Shown: positions 6,043 through 14,874, numbered from the stretch's first letter. The stretch: 64,000 nt of DNA from an uncultured Oscillibacter sp. (GCF_900544955.1 NZ_UQXD01000001.1:1-64000); one strand, 5' to 3'. Numbers and translations are program-made. Notes: generated by a model not told the origin, from the letters alone.

Positions 6043-8838
6043 TCAAATTCCAGGAATGTTCACCGCCTGGTGCAGCACCTGATAGAGATAGGCGGCATCC
6101 ACCGGCTTGGCCACAAAACCGCTCATTCCCGCCTCCATGGCCGCATCCACATCCTCCTGAAAGGAGTTGGCCGTCATGGCGATGATGGGCACGCTCCCGG
6201 CGTCCGGACGATCCATGGCCCGGATGGCCCGGGCGGCCTCCAGTCCGTTCAGCTCCGGCATCTGAATGTCCATCAGGACGGCCTGAAAGTCCCCGGGCGC
6301 ACTGTCCCGGAAGAGGGAAACGGCCACCGCCCCGTTCTCGGCCCGGCGCACCTTGGCGCCCTGGAACTTCAGCAGCTCGGTCGCGATCTCGGCGTTCAGG
6401 TCGTTGTCCTCAGCCAGCAGGATGCACATCCCTTCCAGGGACTGGGTCCACTCGGAGGGCTCCGGCGCGGACTCGCCGACGCCCAGAGGAAGGGATACCT
6501 CAAAGTAAAACTCGCTGCCCTCGCCCGGTGCGCTCCTGAGCTTCAGCTCTCCGCCCATCAGCTCCACCAGGGTCCGGCTGATGGCAAGGCCCAGGCCGGT
6601 CCCCTGACTTTTGGCCAGGTTGGGACCCACCTGCTCAAAGGCGCCGAATATCCGCTCCTGATGCTCGGGCGCAATACCCACGCCGCTGTCAACCACCTGG
6701 AAACGGTAGCTCCCCCGCCCGTCCCCCCGCTCCGTCTCGGTGACGGTAAGGCGGACCCGTCCGCCGGAGGGGGTGAACTTAAAGGCGTTGGAGATCAGGT
6801 TGCTCAGAACCTGCTTGAGGCGCACGGCGTCCCCCAGCACGGCGTCGTCGGTGAGGTCCCGCTCCACCGAGAAGCTGAGCTCCCGCCGTCCCGCCTCCGG
6901 GGTCATCATGCTCTCCAGGTCGGTCAGAAGCCGCCCCAGGGAGAAGGGTTCGCTGGAGACCGTCATCATGCCGTTGTCGATGCGGCTCATGTCCAGGATG
7001 TCGCTGATGAGGCTCAATAAGTAGTGGGAAGAGGCGCGAAGCTTCAATAGATTCTCCCGCACGCCCTCTGTGACATCCTCTCTCCGGCAGGTGAGCTCGC
7101 TCAGGCCCACGATGGCGTTCATAGGGGTACGGATTTCGTGGCTCATCCGGGAGAGAAACTCCCCTTTGGCCCGGCTGGCGGCCTCCGCCCGCTCCAGCTC
7201 GCTCGCCATGCGGGCGGCGCGGATACGGGAGCGGGTCACCACCAGCAGCAGGATGCCCAGCAGCAGGAAGATGCCGGCGCACACGGAAATGAAGAGGAAG
7301 GGGTTGGCGTAAACCAGCTCTACCACGGAGAGATGGCCGACCCCTGCCGAGATCAGGTTTTGATTGACCAGGGTGACCTTGTCCTCGCTGCTCAGGCTGT
7401 TGACGGCCTTGTTTAGGATGGTGAGCAGCTCCACCTGGGTGGGACGGGGCAGGGCAAAGCAAATGTCATTGCGGTTGTTGACGAGGGTGTTGGGCACCAC
7501 GTTGGAGTAGTGGTGCTCTTGGATGACCTGCTCGATCCGGGCGGAGATGCCGTAAACAAAATCCACCTCGCCCCGGTTTACGGCTGCCAAGGCATCAGGC
7601 ACGCTGCGGTATGCCCGTTCCTCGGCGGCCCGGATGCTGGCGGGGAGGTGCCGCCCCTCCATGACCGCACCCACCAGGCCTTCGGCAGGGAAGCTGACCG
7701 ACTTGTTCCGGGCGACGATGTCGTTGAGGGCGGCATAGGTGCTGGACAGGGCCATATCCATCTCTACACCTTCATCCGTCGTACCCAGGAAGGCGCCCAG
7801 CATATCCGCCTCGCCCCGGAGGACCAACTCGATGGCTTCGGCATAGCTATCCGCGGACACGTAAGTAAAGGTAAGACCGGTGTATGCCGCCACCCGGTCC
7901 AGGACATCCGGGATCAGCCCATTGTGGAGGTCGTTGGCCGACTCCAAACAGTAGAGGGGATGCCATTGGGCCACCACTGCCACCGATACGGTTTGCTTTT
8001 GGCTGATGTACGCTTTCTCCTCATCGTTTAAAAAAATATTTGCGATGCCGCTGTCGGTGAAGTTGGCGTCGTAGCGCTCCTTGGCGAAGTTGGGATTGGA
8101 GTCGGCAATCTTCTCCAGCGCCATGTTGAGCCCCTCCAGGATGTCCGTGCGGTCCGGCGTCGTGACGATATAGTGGGGCTGGGAATCGAACACGGCCACA
8201 GGACGAAAGGCCTCGTCGCCGTCGGAGTGGTTGCCCAGCAGCATGTCGACCTCTCCATCCTTCAAATGCTGGTACAGGTTCCCGTTCTCCGACATCTGTT
8301 CGGCGCCGTAGTAGACGATGGTGCAGTCGATCTTGTTGACGGTGAGGAAATCCTGGAGCCTGCGGATGTTCTCCCCGGCGCGGTCGTAAACGCCGATGGT
8401 CTTTCCGGCCATGCTTTCCCAGTCGTAGGGCCGTATGCTCTCATCGTCCCTGCGGGAGAGTAGGATGGACTTGGTGTACCCCGCGTTATAGTCCGGGTAG
8501 GCGAAGTACTGCTCCAGCACCGGCTGGTAATAGGCCCCGCCCAGCAGGTCGTATTCTCCATTCATAAAGCCCGAGAGGACCGAGTCGCCGTCCGTATCCA
8601 CATATTCATACTTCCAGCCGGTGTAGTTGGCGATCTCGTTGAGATAGTCCACCACGATGCCGTGCCGGTTGCCGAATTCATCCGTCTCCGTGAACCCAGG
8701 CACCTGGGGGAAGGGGACCTTCAACACGCGCCCGGACGCCGCCGCCCGGACGCCGACGGAAAGGACGGATGGAAGCGCGACGGCCAGAATCAGCAGCAGG
8801 ACCCCGTACCGCCGGGCAGCCCGTCTCAAATTTTTCAT
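6043..8838 (-). CDS. BvgS-like hybrid histidine kinase with two fused solute-binding sensor domains
   Basis: 931-residue membrane sensor. After a signal peptide (about 1-31) come two tandem SBP_bac_3 (amino-acid-binding-protein) domains, about 35-265 and 285-510, the second opening with TVSVAVVAQWHPLY. One membrane helix lies near 522-545. The kinase core has the H-box EFLSRMSHEIRTPMNA with phospho-acceptor His567, then the HATPase boxes (NLISNAFKFT, DSGVGIAP, GTGLGLAIS). A C-terminal receiver has phospho-acceptor Asp857 in VLMDIQMPELNG and the KP motif. There is no Hpt or DNA-binding domain. ATG 8838 has AAAGGGG upstream; an in-frame ATG at 8988 would overlap the preceding gene and lacks a signal peptide at its start. 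It is last in a minus-strand operon behind another hybrid kinase and a binding lipoprotein, and probably senses amino-acid-like ligands. Confidence 0.9.
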   Translation of the reverse strand: MKNLRRAARRYGVLLLILAVALPSVLSVGVRAAASGRVLKVPFPQVPGFTETDEFGNRHGIVVDYLNEIANYTGWKYEYVDTDGDSVLSGFMNGEYDLLGGAYYQPVLEQYFAYPDYNAGYTKSILLSRRDDESIRPYDWESMAGKTIGVYDRAGENIRRLQDFLTVNKIDCTIVYYGAEQMSENGNLYQHLKDGEVDMLLGNHSDGDEAFRPVAVFDSQPHYIVTTPDRTDILEGLNMALEKIADSNPNFAKERYDANFTDSGIANIFLNDEEKAYISQKQTVSVAVVAQWHPLYCLESANDLHNGLIPDVLDRVAAYTGLTFTYVSADSYAEAIELVLRGEADMLGAFLGTTDEGVEMDMALSSTYAALNDIVARNKSVSFPAEGLVGAVMEGRHLPASIRAAEERAYRSVPDALAAVNRGEVDFVYGISARIEQVIQEHHYSNVVPNTLVNNRNDICFALPRPTQVELLTILNKAVNSLSSEDKVTLVNQNLISAGVGHLSVVELVYANPFLFISVCAGIFLLLGILLLVVTRSRIRAARMASELERAEAASRAKGEFLSRMSHEIRTPMNAIVGLSELTCRREDVTEGVRENLLKLRASSHYLLSLISDILDMSRIDNGMMTVSSEPFSLGRLLTDLESMMTPEAGRRELSFSVERDLTDDAVLGDAVRLKQVLSNLISNAFKFTPSGGRVRLTVTETERGDGRGSYRFQVVDSGVGIAPEHQERIFGAFEQVGPNLAKSQGTGLGLAISRTLVELMGGELKLRSAPGEGSEFYFEVSLPLGVGESAPEPSEWTQSLEGMCILLAEDNDLNAEIATELLKFQGAKVRRAENGAVAVSLFRDSAPGDFQAVLMDIQMPELNGLEAARAIRAMDRPDAGSVPIIAMTANSFQEDVDAAMEAGMSGFVAKPVDAAYLYQVLHQAVNIPGI

Positions 8839-8974
8839 TTCGCGTTCCCCTTTCCCGAGATGGTGCGCACAACCTGATGGATACATATTTTTCCATATAC
8901 TTTTAAAATTCAATCGGTTATTCAGCCCTTTCTCACAGTTGCGCCTCCCAGACCGGCCCAACCGCTTGGGTGTA

Positions 8975-11890
8975 TTATGCCTCTTCACGCCCTGGCAGCA
9001 GCTCTTTTAGAATCCGGCAGATATCGTCCATATCAATGGGTTTGCCGGTGTGGGCGCTCATGCCGGCCGCCAGGGAGGCGCGCACGTCCTCAGCAAACAC
9101 ATTGGCCGACATGGCCACGATGGGGATGCTCTGCGCCTGGGGATGGCCCGAGGCGCGGATACGCCTGGTCGCCTCATAGCCGTTCATCACCGGCATCTGG
9201 ATGTCCATGAAAATGGCGTCAAAGTGGCCGGGGGCCGAAGCCTCAAAGGCCTCCGCGCCCGCCCTTCCGTCCTCGGCCGTCTCCACCGACGCGCCGGAGA
9301 GCTCAAAGATCTGGACAACGATCTCACGGTTGAGTTCATTATCCTCCACCAGCAGGAAACGCCTATCGGACAACACATCCTGAGACGATGAATGGGCAGA
9401 CGCGCCGGCCTTATTGGTAAATATCTTTACCAGGCTCCTGCACAGTACGCTCTTAAAGATCGGTTTTTGCAGGATGGCGTCCAGGGGCTTCTCTGCCGTA
9501 TCCATTTCCATATAGCCGTCTCCGCCTGTGACCAGAACGGCCCGGGGATCGGCGCCGCCAGCCCGAATGCGGCGCACCGTCTCCATGCCGTCCATGTCCG
9601 GCAGCTTCCAGTCCGATACAACGAGCGCATATGAGGCATTGCCTGCGGCGCGGACCGCCTCCTCTCCGAAATGCACGGTGTCCACTGTCATACCAAAGCT
9701 GGTGAGATAGGTCTCCAGGAGTTCCGCATCGGTGGGATTGCCGTCCGCCAACAGAACACGCAGGCCCTTCAAAACCGAAGCCCCCTCCAGCTCATCCTCC
9801 GCGCCGGGCGGAAGCTTAAATTCCAGTTCGACGGTGAACGTGGTGCCTTTTCCCTCCGCGCTCTCCACAAGGAGCTGTCCGCCCATCGCCTCTACAATAT
9901 TTTTGGCGATAGGGAGGCCAAGGCCGGTGCCCTCGGTGTGGTTCACCGTTTTGGTGGACTCTCGGGTAAAAGGCGTAAAGAGCTTGGGCAGAAATTCCGG
10001 CGCGATCCCGATGCCGGTGTCCGCCACCTGGAACCGGAACAGCGCATACTCCATGTGCCGCTGGGGCAGCTCCTCAATGGTGAACGTGATGGAGCCGCGC
10101 TCCGGCGTGAACTTGACGGCGTTGGAGGTCAGATTCAAAAACACCTGGTTCAGCCGCAGCGGGTCGCCCTCCAGCAGTTCATGGCGGATATTTTTTGTCT
10201 CCACGGCAAAGGTCTGCTCCTTGGCCCGGCACTGGGGCTGGACGATGGCCAGGTCCCCCTCGATGAGTTCAGACAGGGAGAAGGGCTCCGCTGACAGAGT
10301 CATTTTGCCGCTCTCGATCTTGGACATGTCCAGCACGTCGTTGATGAGGTTCAGCAGGTGCTTGGAGGAGACCTCGATCTTGCGGAGGCAGTCCTTCACC
10401 TTAGCCTGGTCCTCAATATGGATCTCAGCCAGTTTGCTCATGCCGATCACCGCGTTCATGGGTGTGCGGATGTCGTGAGACATATTGGAGAGGAACCGGC
10501 TCTTGGCCGCGTTGGCCTGCTCCGCCGCCGCCACGGCGGCATTAAGATCTTCCCGGATCTTCCGGTCCTGCGTGATGTCCGTGGCGGCGAAAATGTATTT
10601 GGCCTCGCCGCGCAGCCTCACCGGGAGCGCGGTGAGCTTCAGCCACACATAGGCCCCCAGCCTGTCGTTGAAGAACCGGCGCTCCCAAAACGTCTTTTCT
10701 GTGGGGCGTTCCTCACGCATCCACACCTGCAAGGCCTGCTGAAATCCTCCCGCCGCCTTGCCGTCCGGACTGGAAAAGTCTCCGGCGGGGATGCCCAGCA
10801 CCTCCCGTGCATTTTCAAACACATACTCCACCCGAGCGGTTTTACCGTCCACGATAAAGATGACGGTGTCGATATTCTGGGAGATGGCCTGATAGATGTT
10901 CTGGATATAGAGGTCGGACTCCCGCCGCCGCTTGGTGCCGAGGTAAAGCATCAAGACGGCCAGCGCCAGGGTGACAAGAATGGCCGCGATGACGACCGCA
11001 GCCATCCGGACTGCCAGCGAAATGATCTCCGTGCCGTCCTTTTCCACCATGTTCAGCGGGATCACCGTCACAAAATTCCAGCCGGGCTTTTCCTCCAGCG
11101 GTACGAAGGAGAGGAACTGCTGCTCCTCCTCCATGTTGAAGGTGGCGCTCCCCCTAGCGCCCGACTGGAGCGCATCCATAAATGCGGCGATCGACTCGGG
11201 ACTGTTCTCGCCCAACTCCAGCACTTGGCGGAACTGGCTGTAGAGCTGCAGGGAGCTAAAGCGCACGGGGGAGAGGACGATACTGCCGTCGGCATCCAGC
11301 ACGTAACTGTACCCGGCGTCGTTGTATGTAGTGCCTCCGTAGGTGTTTTGCAGCATCTCTACAGAGTGCGCCACGTACAATCCTCCGGCCACCCGCCCGT
11401 CCTCGTAGAGGGGCGTCTGGAACAGGACCTGCCGCTTGCCCTGTGCGCCGATGAAGGTGTCGGAGATGCAGGTTTCTCCCCGAAGGGCCGCTCCCGAGAG
11501 GTTTTTGTCCTCTGGGAAAACCCCGCCCTCATCTGCGGGCCTGACGCTCCAACGGTTGCCGCTAAGATCCGTGATCCACAGATTGGTAGCGCCATGCAGC
11601 CCGGCGTATTCGTCCACCAGGGTCCGGTCGAAGAACTCGGGACCGTTCATGCTGATGCTGCTGGCCAGGGATTGGAGGGAGAGCAGTTCGGAGTGCATTT
11701 TTTCATCCAAATACTGCGCCTTACTGACGGTCAGTTCGCTGATGTTCGACTTGGTCGTGCTGCGCACCAGACTTTGAATGGACTGCACATAACCTTTGTT
11801 GATAAAAAGGGCGATCAGGGCCATCAGCATCAGGCATAGGCAGACGGCCAGAAATACCATTTTCTTGCCGTCGAATTCCCTCTTCTTCAT
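8975..11890 (-). CDS. Hybrid histidine kinase with extracellular Cache-type sensor, PAS and two receiver domains
   Basis: 971 residues. An N-terminal helix (about 10-33) and a second near 295-320 bracket an extracytoplasmic region that looks like a dCache sensor (LWITDLSGNRWSV, VLFQTPLYEDGRVAGGLYV). A PAS domain follows (about 335-450), then the H-box SRFLSNMSHDIRTPMNA with His472 and the HATPase boxes (NLTSNAVKFTPE, ADTGIGIAP, GTGLGLPIA). Receiver 1 has Asp760 in VVSDWKLPDMDG, but its acidic pocket reads LLADGN with one acidic residue missing. Receiver 2 is canonical (VEDNELNRE; Asp896 in FMDIQMPVMNG). GGGAGG precedes ATG 11890. It lies 19 bases after the binding-protein gene, which suggests that the lipoprotein presents ligand to the Cache domain. 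Confidence 0.9.
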   Translation of the reverse strand: MKKREFDGKKMVFLAVCLCLMLMALIALFINKGYVQSIQSLVRSTTKSNISELTVSKAQYLDEKMHSELLSLQSLASSISMNGPEFFDRTLVDEYAGLHGATNLWITDLSGNRWSVRPADEGGVFPEDKNLSGAALRGETCISDTFIGAQGKRQVLFQTPLYEDGRVAGGLYVAHSVEMLQNTYGGTTYNDAGYSYVLDADGSIVLSPVRFSSLQLYSQFRQVLELGENSPESIAAFMDALQSGARGSATFNMEEEQQFLSFVPLEEKPGWNFVTVIPLNMVEKDGTEIISLAVRMAAVVIAAILVTLALAVLMLYLGTKRRRESDLYIQNIYQAISQNIDTVIFIVDGKTARVEYVFENAREVLGIPAGDFSSPDGKAAGGFQQALQVWMREERPTEKTFWERRFFNDRLGAYVWLKLTALPVRLRGEAKYIFAATDITQDRKIREDLNAAVAAAEQANAAKSRFLSNMSHDIRTPMNAVIGMSKLAEIHIEDQAKVKDCLRKIEVSSKHLLNLINDVLDMSKIESGKMTLSAEPFSLSELIEGDLAIVQPQCRAKEQTFAVETKNIRHELLEGDPLRLNQVFLNLTSNAVKFTPERGSITFTIEELPQRHMEYALFRFQVADTGIGIAPEFLPKLFTPFTRESTKTVNHTEGTGLGLPIAKNIVEAMGGQLLVESAEGKGTTFTVELEFKLPPGAEDELEGASVLKGLRVLLADGNPTDAELLETYLTSFGMTVDTVHFGEEAVRAAGNASYALVVSDWKLPDMDGMETVRRIRAGGADPRAVLVTGGDGYMEMDTAEKPLDAILQKPIFKSVLCRSLVKIFTNKAGASAHSSSQDVLSDRRFLLVEDNELNREIVVQIFELSGASVETAEDGRAGAEAFEASAPGHFDAIFMDIQMPVMNGYEATRRIRASGHPQAQSIPIVAMSANVFAEDVRASLAAGMSAHTGKPIDMDDICRILKELLPGREEA

Positions 11891-11909
11891 CTTGGCCTCC
11901 CGCTTTCTC

Positions 11910-13226
11910 TCAGCCTGTATACGCCGCAATCTGTTCCGCCTGAATGCGGTTGTACTCCTCTGCGGCTTCCTGCGCCGTCATGCCGTCAAACATTTTGATA
12001 CACAGCTCGCGCACGGTGTCCCAGTAGGTGAAATGAAGTCTCATGTCCTCGATGGGAATCTGCCCGCCGCTTATATACGTTTCGTAGGCCGGCCGCATTC
12101 TCTCATTGCTAAGCTCGAACGCAACATCGTCATAAATCGGCAGCTCACTGCCCCCGCCCTCGGAGGTTTTGCGGTAGACGCCGCTTGTGATATAAGAGAC
12201 GAATTCCAATGCATCCTCCAGGTGCTCGCTGTTGGCGTTGACGCTGAGGCGGGATACCACAGCCGGCAGGGTCACCGTGCCGCCGGGAATGGGGATGCCC
12301 TGCGCGATGCAGTTGATCTCCGGATGTTTGCTATCCATCCGTTTTATATTGCCCACTGTAATGAAGTAAAAAGCGGTTTTCCCCGCGGCAAAGTCCGGAT
12401 AATCCGTTTCCCCCGCCTTGAGCGCGTTGACGGCAGCAGCATCCAGTCCGTCACCGTACCACCCCTCCTCCACTGCGGTCTGGAACAGCTCAAAGCCCTC
12501 CAGCATGTAATCGCCGATCTTGACCTCGCCGCTGTTCAGTCCCGCAAGCAGTTCCTTGGAATTCTCCGCGCTGTAGATTTGATAGAGGCCGTTGGCCATC
12601 GCCGGAACGGTCAGCGCATACCAGCGGTTGAGGCTCAGCGGCGTACCGCCGCCGGCCTTGATGCTCCGGCAGCAGGTGATGAACTCTTCCAAATTCTGCG
12701 GCGGCTCCAGGCCGTACTGCTCCAGCAGATCCACATTGACAAACATGACGTAAGCCGACATGTTTACCGGAATGCAATAGGCAATATCCCCGATCATCGC
12801 CTGATCCTTGGTGGCGCCGTTCAGCTTTTCAAAGACGGGGAGACCGGAAAGGTCGTACAAGTATCCCTTGGCGTGGAGCGGCTTTACGCTGTCCGCATTG
12901 AGGATGAAGACGTCATCTCCTTCGCCGGCGTCCAGGCGCTGCTCCAGGTATTCATTGAAACCGTCCGCCGTCGAAATTCCCTCCAGCGTCACCCGCAGTC
13001 CTGAATGGCCTTCATTATAGCGGTCAATCATCTCCTTGTAATACCGCGCCATGCTGGAATCGTTGTCCGTAGGAGCAAAGAATTTTAGAACCTGCTCATC
13101 TTGACCCTCGGCCTCATTTTCCAAAAAGACCTGTCCGCCCCCGATAGCCGGAGTGTTTCCGCATCCAGTCAGAAGGCTCAGGCACAAAATCACGGCCATA
13201 CATAGTGCCGCTGCGCTTTTTCTCAT
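11910..13226 (-). CDS. Orphan family-1 extracellular solute-binding lipoprotein
   Basis: 438-residue binding protein of the carbohydrate ABC-transporter type (SBP_bac_1). The signal peptide ends in the lipobox LTGC (Cys near residue 21). Typical features are DRYNEGHSGLRVTLEG early, DDVFILNADSVKPL, GDIAYCIPVNMSAYVMFVN for the hinge region, and FAAGKTAFYFI in the second lobe. ATG 13226 has GGAGGA seven bases upstream; the upstream ATG overlaps that ribosome site. No permease or ATPase gene is adjacent. Instead two hybrid histidine kinases follow in the same operon, so it probably works as a sensory co-receptor, though delivery to a distant permease is possible. Confidence 0.88.
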   Translation of the reverse strand: MRKSAAALCMAVILCLSLLTGCGNTPAIGGGQVFLENEAEGQDEQVLKFFAPTDNDSSMARYYKEMIDRYNEGHSGLRVTLEGISTADGFNEYLEQRLDAGEGDDVFILNADSVKPLHAKGYLYDLSGLPVFEKLNGATKDQAMIGDIAYCIPVNMSAYVMFVNVDLLEQYGLEPPQNLEEFITCCRSIKAGGGTPLSLNRWYALTVPAMANGLYQIYSAENSKELLAGLNSGEVKIGDYMLEGFELFQTAVEEGWYGDGLDAAAVNALKAGETDYPDFAAGKTAFYFITVGNIKRMDSKHPEINCIAQGIPIPGGTVTLPAVVSRLSVNANSEHLEDALEFVSYITSGVYRKTSEGGGSELPIYDDVAFELSNERMRPAYETYISGGQIPIEDMRLHFTYWDTVRELCIKMFDGMTAQEAAEEYNRIQAEQIAAYTG

Positions 13227-13491
13227 GATCTCTTCCTCCATTTACAAACAACATTCCGTTATTTGCTGTTTTCGGTTGATATACAGACTTCTTCGGGCGG
13301 TTCACAAAGCGTTGTCTCAGCATCCCCTTAGGCCGCTAGAAACGACGTGCTGAGGTAAGAGTCGAAAAATACCCTCTGCTTGTCCGCGTTCACCACCAGG
13401 TTTCCGATCCCGTTAAAAGGCCCCGCGGTTATGACTGAAGGACTGCGGCAAGCCGGAGCCCTTGTTTCACTCGGTTATGTTCTAATAAAAT

Positions 13492-13520
13492 ATTATAACG
13501 CAAATAAATCAAAACCTCAA
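13492..13520 (-). promoter_or_regulatory. Promoter of the binding-protein/kinase operon (minus strand)
   Basis: Read on the minus strand, TTGAGG (13520-13515), a 17-base spacer and a perfect TATAAT (13497-13492) point toward the lipoprotein gene, leaving a leader of about 260 bases. No obvious hairpin riboswitch was recognised in that leader. Confidence 0.7.
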
Positions 13521-13598
13521 TATGTGTCTTATTTTTTGACAGTTCATATTCGTTTCTCGGTAAACGCTTTCACTAACAAGCTGTAAACTGAAACAAGA

Positions 13599-13627
13599 TT
13601 GACAACGTACATGTAATTTGCTGTAAT
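13599..13627 (+). promoter_or_regulatory. Promoter-like TTGACA-17-TGTAAT facing a non-coding region
   Basis: TTGACA at 13599-13604, 17 bases, then TGTAAT at 13622-13627, a near-consensus sigma-A site. No convincing gene lies downstream for 1.2 kb, so it may be a relic or may drive a non-coding RNA. Confidence 0.4.
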
Positions 13628-13875
13628 ATACTCATCCTTTTTTCCGTTAGGTGCCGTGCCTATTCTATTGAGTGTTTTCTTCCACATGCGGCTTTCACAT
13701 AAGAATATAAAAAGCGCCGAAGCCTATTGTGGATCTGGCGCATAGTGATGGCAACTCAATGTGGAATTGCTCCTGAGGGTACGTTGTTTCTTCTATTCTC
13801 TTTTTTACACTGTGCTCCCCGGCCGGGAGTTCAACTCCTGCCGGAGTGACTTTCTGGGTGCTTAATATCTAAAAT

Positions 13876-13911
13876 GCGAGGCCCTCAACTTTTCTCGGTT
13901 GAGGGCCTCGC
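13876..13911. repeat. Perfect 14-bp hairpin
   Basis: GCGAGGCCCTCAAC at 13876-13889 and its exact complement at 13898-13911 enclose an 8-base loop. The minus strand continues ATTTTAGATATT, so a minus-strand terminator role is possible. Confidence 0.6.
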
Positions 13912-14107
13912 AAGGCTTGAAAACACTGGCTTTTCGGGTCAAATCTCTTTTTTGCCTTGTGCGTTTTGCTGAGCGGAATTATAGGACTTGGAGTACCCCA
14001 GGAAAAACAATGGTCTGCGAGCAGTGGGTATGTGGTATTTACAACAAAAATCCAAACTGTGGGCAAACGCCATCAAATGAAATGACAGGCAGCGCCTTAT
14101 ATCCCTA

Positions 14108-14134
14108 AGCCTCTGGCCAGTGTGGCCAGAGGCT
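14108..14134. repeat. GTG-loop hairpin, copy 1
   Basis: AGCCTCTGGCCA (14108-14119), loop GTG, and TGGCCAGAGGCT (14123-14134) form a perfect 12-bp stem followed by TTCC. It shares the core TGGCCAGTGTGGCCAGA (one base changed) with the hairpin at 14664-14696. Confidence 0.6.
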
Positions 14135-14194
14135 TTCCATCACAAAACGGGCTCCGGTGATAGATCTCCCGTCGCCGCCCGTCCCTGGGCGCGG

Positions 14195-14252
14195 GCGGGG
14201 TTGACAGTCAAGGGTACGTAGCACCGCCGCTTCGCGGCGGCTTGCCCTTGAC
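14195..14252. repeat. Double-stem dyad opening with a dispersed 21-bp repeat
   Basis: Bases 14195-14215 match 6021-6041 at 20 of 21 positions (GCGGG-R-TTGACAGTCAAGGGT). The GTCAAGGG at 14207-14214 pairs with CCCTTGAC at 14245-14252, and CCGCCGC/GCGGCGG (14224-14230, 14234-14240) pair inside it. Confidence 0.55.
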
Positions 14253-14385
14253 GGGCGGCCCCGGCTGTGCTATCCACCAGGGGCGGGGGATAAGGTTGAA
14301 CCCGCAAATTAAAAAATCGGAGCGTGTGGAAACGAAACACACATGAAAACGAGGGCTGGCCTGTACGCTTATAGCCCGAAAAAAG

Positions 14386-14608
14386 CCGCTTGCTTCAAGG
14401 CTTTGCAGGCCCGGTTTGCAGGGGGCTGGTATCTTTTTATGGCCTGCCCCTGATTGGAACTTCAAAGCGTAACATTTAAGGCCGGAGCGTGGACAATCGG
14501 GCATTCAAAACCCGCTTGTACCAAGGCTTTGCGGGGCCGGTTGACAGAGGGGTGGTATGATTTCATGTCCCACCCTTAATTCTTTCCACAGAAGCTAACA
14601 TTTCAGTC
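14386..14608. repeat. Two diverged tandem copies of a 97-base segment
   Basis: Copies at 14386-14482 and 14512-14608 (period 126) share CAAGGCTTTGC, CCGGTT, GGGG-TGGTAT and TAACATTT in the same order and spacing, with many differences between. No coding potential is conserved between them. Confidence 0.5.
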
Positions 14609-14663
14609 TTGGTGGGCGGGAAAATAGGGCCCAGGAGCGATAGCGACAGGCCGCAGACAATAA

Positions 14664-14696
14664 GGGTACTTCTGGTCAGTGTGGCCAGAAGTACCC
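14664..14696. repeat. GTG-loop hairpin, copy 2
   Basis: GGGTACTTCTGGTCA (14664-14678), loop GTG, TGGCCAGAAGTACCC (14682-14696): a 15-bp stem with a single T-G wobble. Loop and upper stem match the hairpin at 14108-14134, while the lower stems differ but keep pairing. Confidence 0.6.
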
Positions 14697-14874
14697 AGCG
14701 GGTTTGGGGGCACCACAGCAAACCGCGCAATTCATCCCTTTATTGCATCCTTGCCTGCAGGCGTAAAAAGAAATAAAATGAAGAGGAAAAATTACATTAT
14801 TTCATGCGACCAAAGACAGAAAACGGGAAGTAGATAGGTGAAGGGCCCTTACATAGACCATAGGAGGTGGCAGG

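Larger units (their letters stand above)
13628..14874. other. Structured non-coding stretch at the left side of the island
   Basis: About 1.25 kb with no gene I can support: the short frames lack ribosome sites and family features. It holds five strong dyads. These are a perfect 14-bp hairpin at 13876-13911, a GTG-loop hairpin at 14108-14134, a double stem at 14207-14252 (GTCAAGGG/CCCTTGAC outside, CCGCCGC/GCGGCGG inside), a second GTG-loop hairpin at 14664-14696, and a bulged hairpin at 13817-13843. Two diverged copies of a segment of about 97 bases lie at 14386-14482 and 14512-14608. Its composition is AT-richer than the core genes. It resembles the non-coding remains of a mobile element. 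Confidence 0.6.

Noticed and set aside
13812..13850. tRNA-like 3' end (GGGAGTTCAACTCC hairpin) on the plus strand
   Set aside because: The TTCAACT looks like a T-loop, but the stem does not pair in the tRNA register, and no acceptor, D or anticodon arm can be found upstream. It is treated as an ordinary bulged hairpin.
13869..14108. Two small opposing frames of about 65-70 residues in the island gap
   Set aside because: They overlap each other antiparallel, include the 14-bp hairpin and have no ribosome site. Similar sequence may exist as a repeat but is not supported as a gene.
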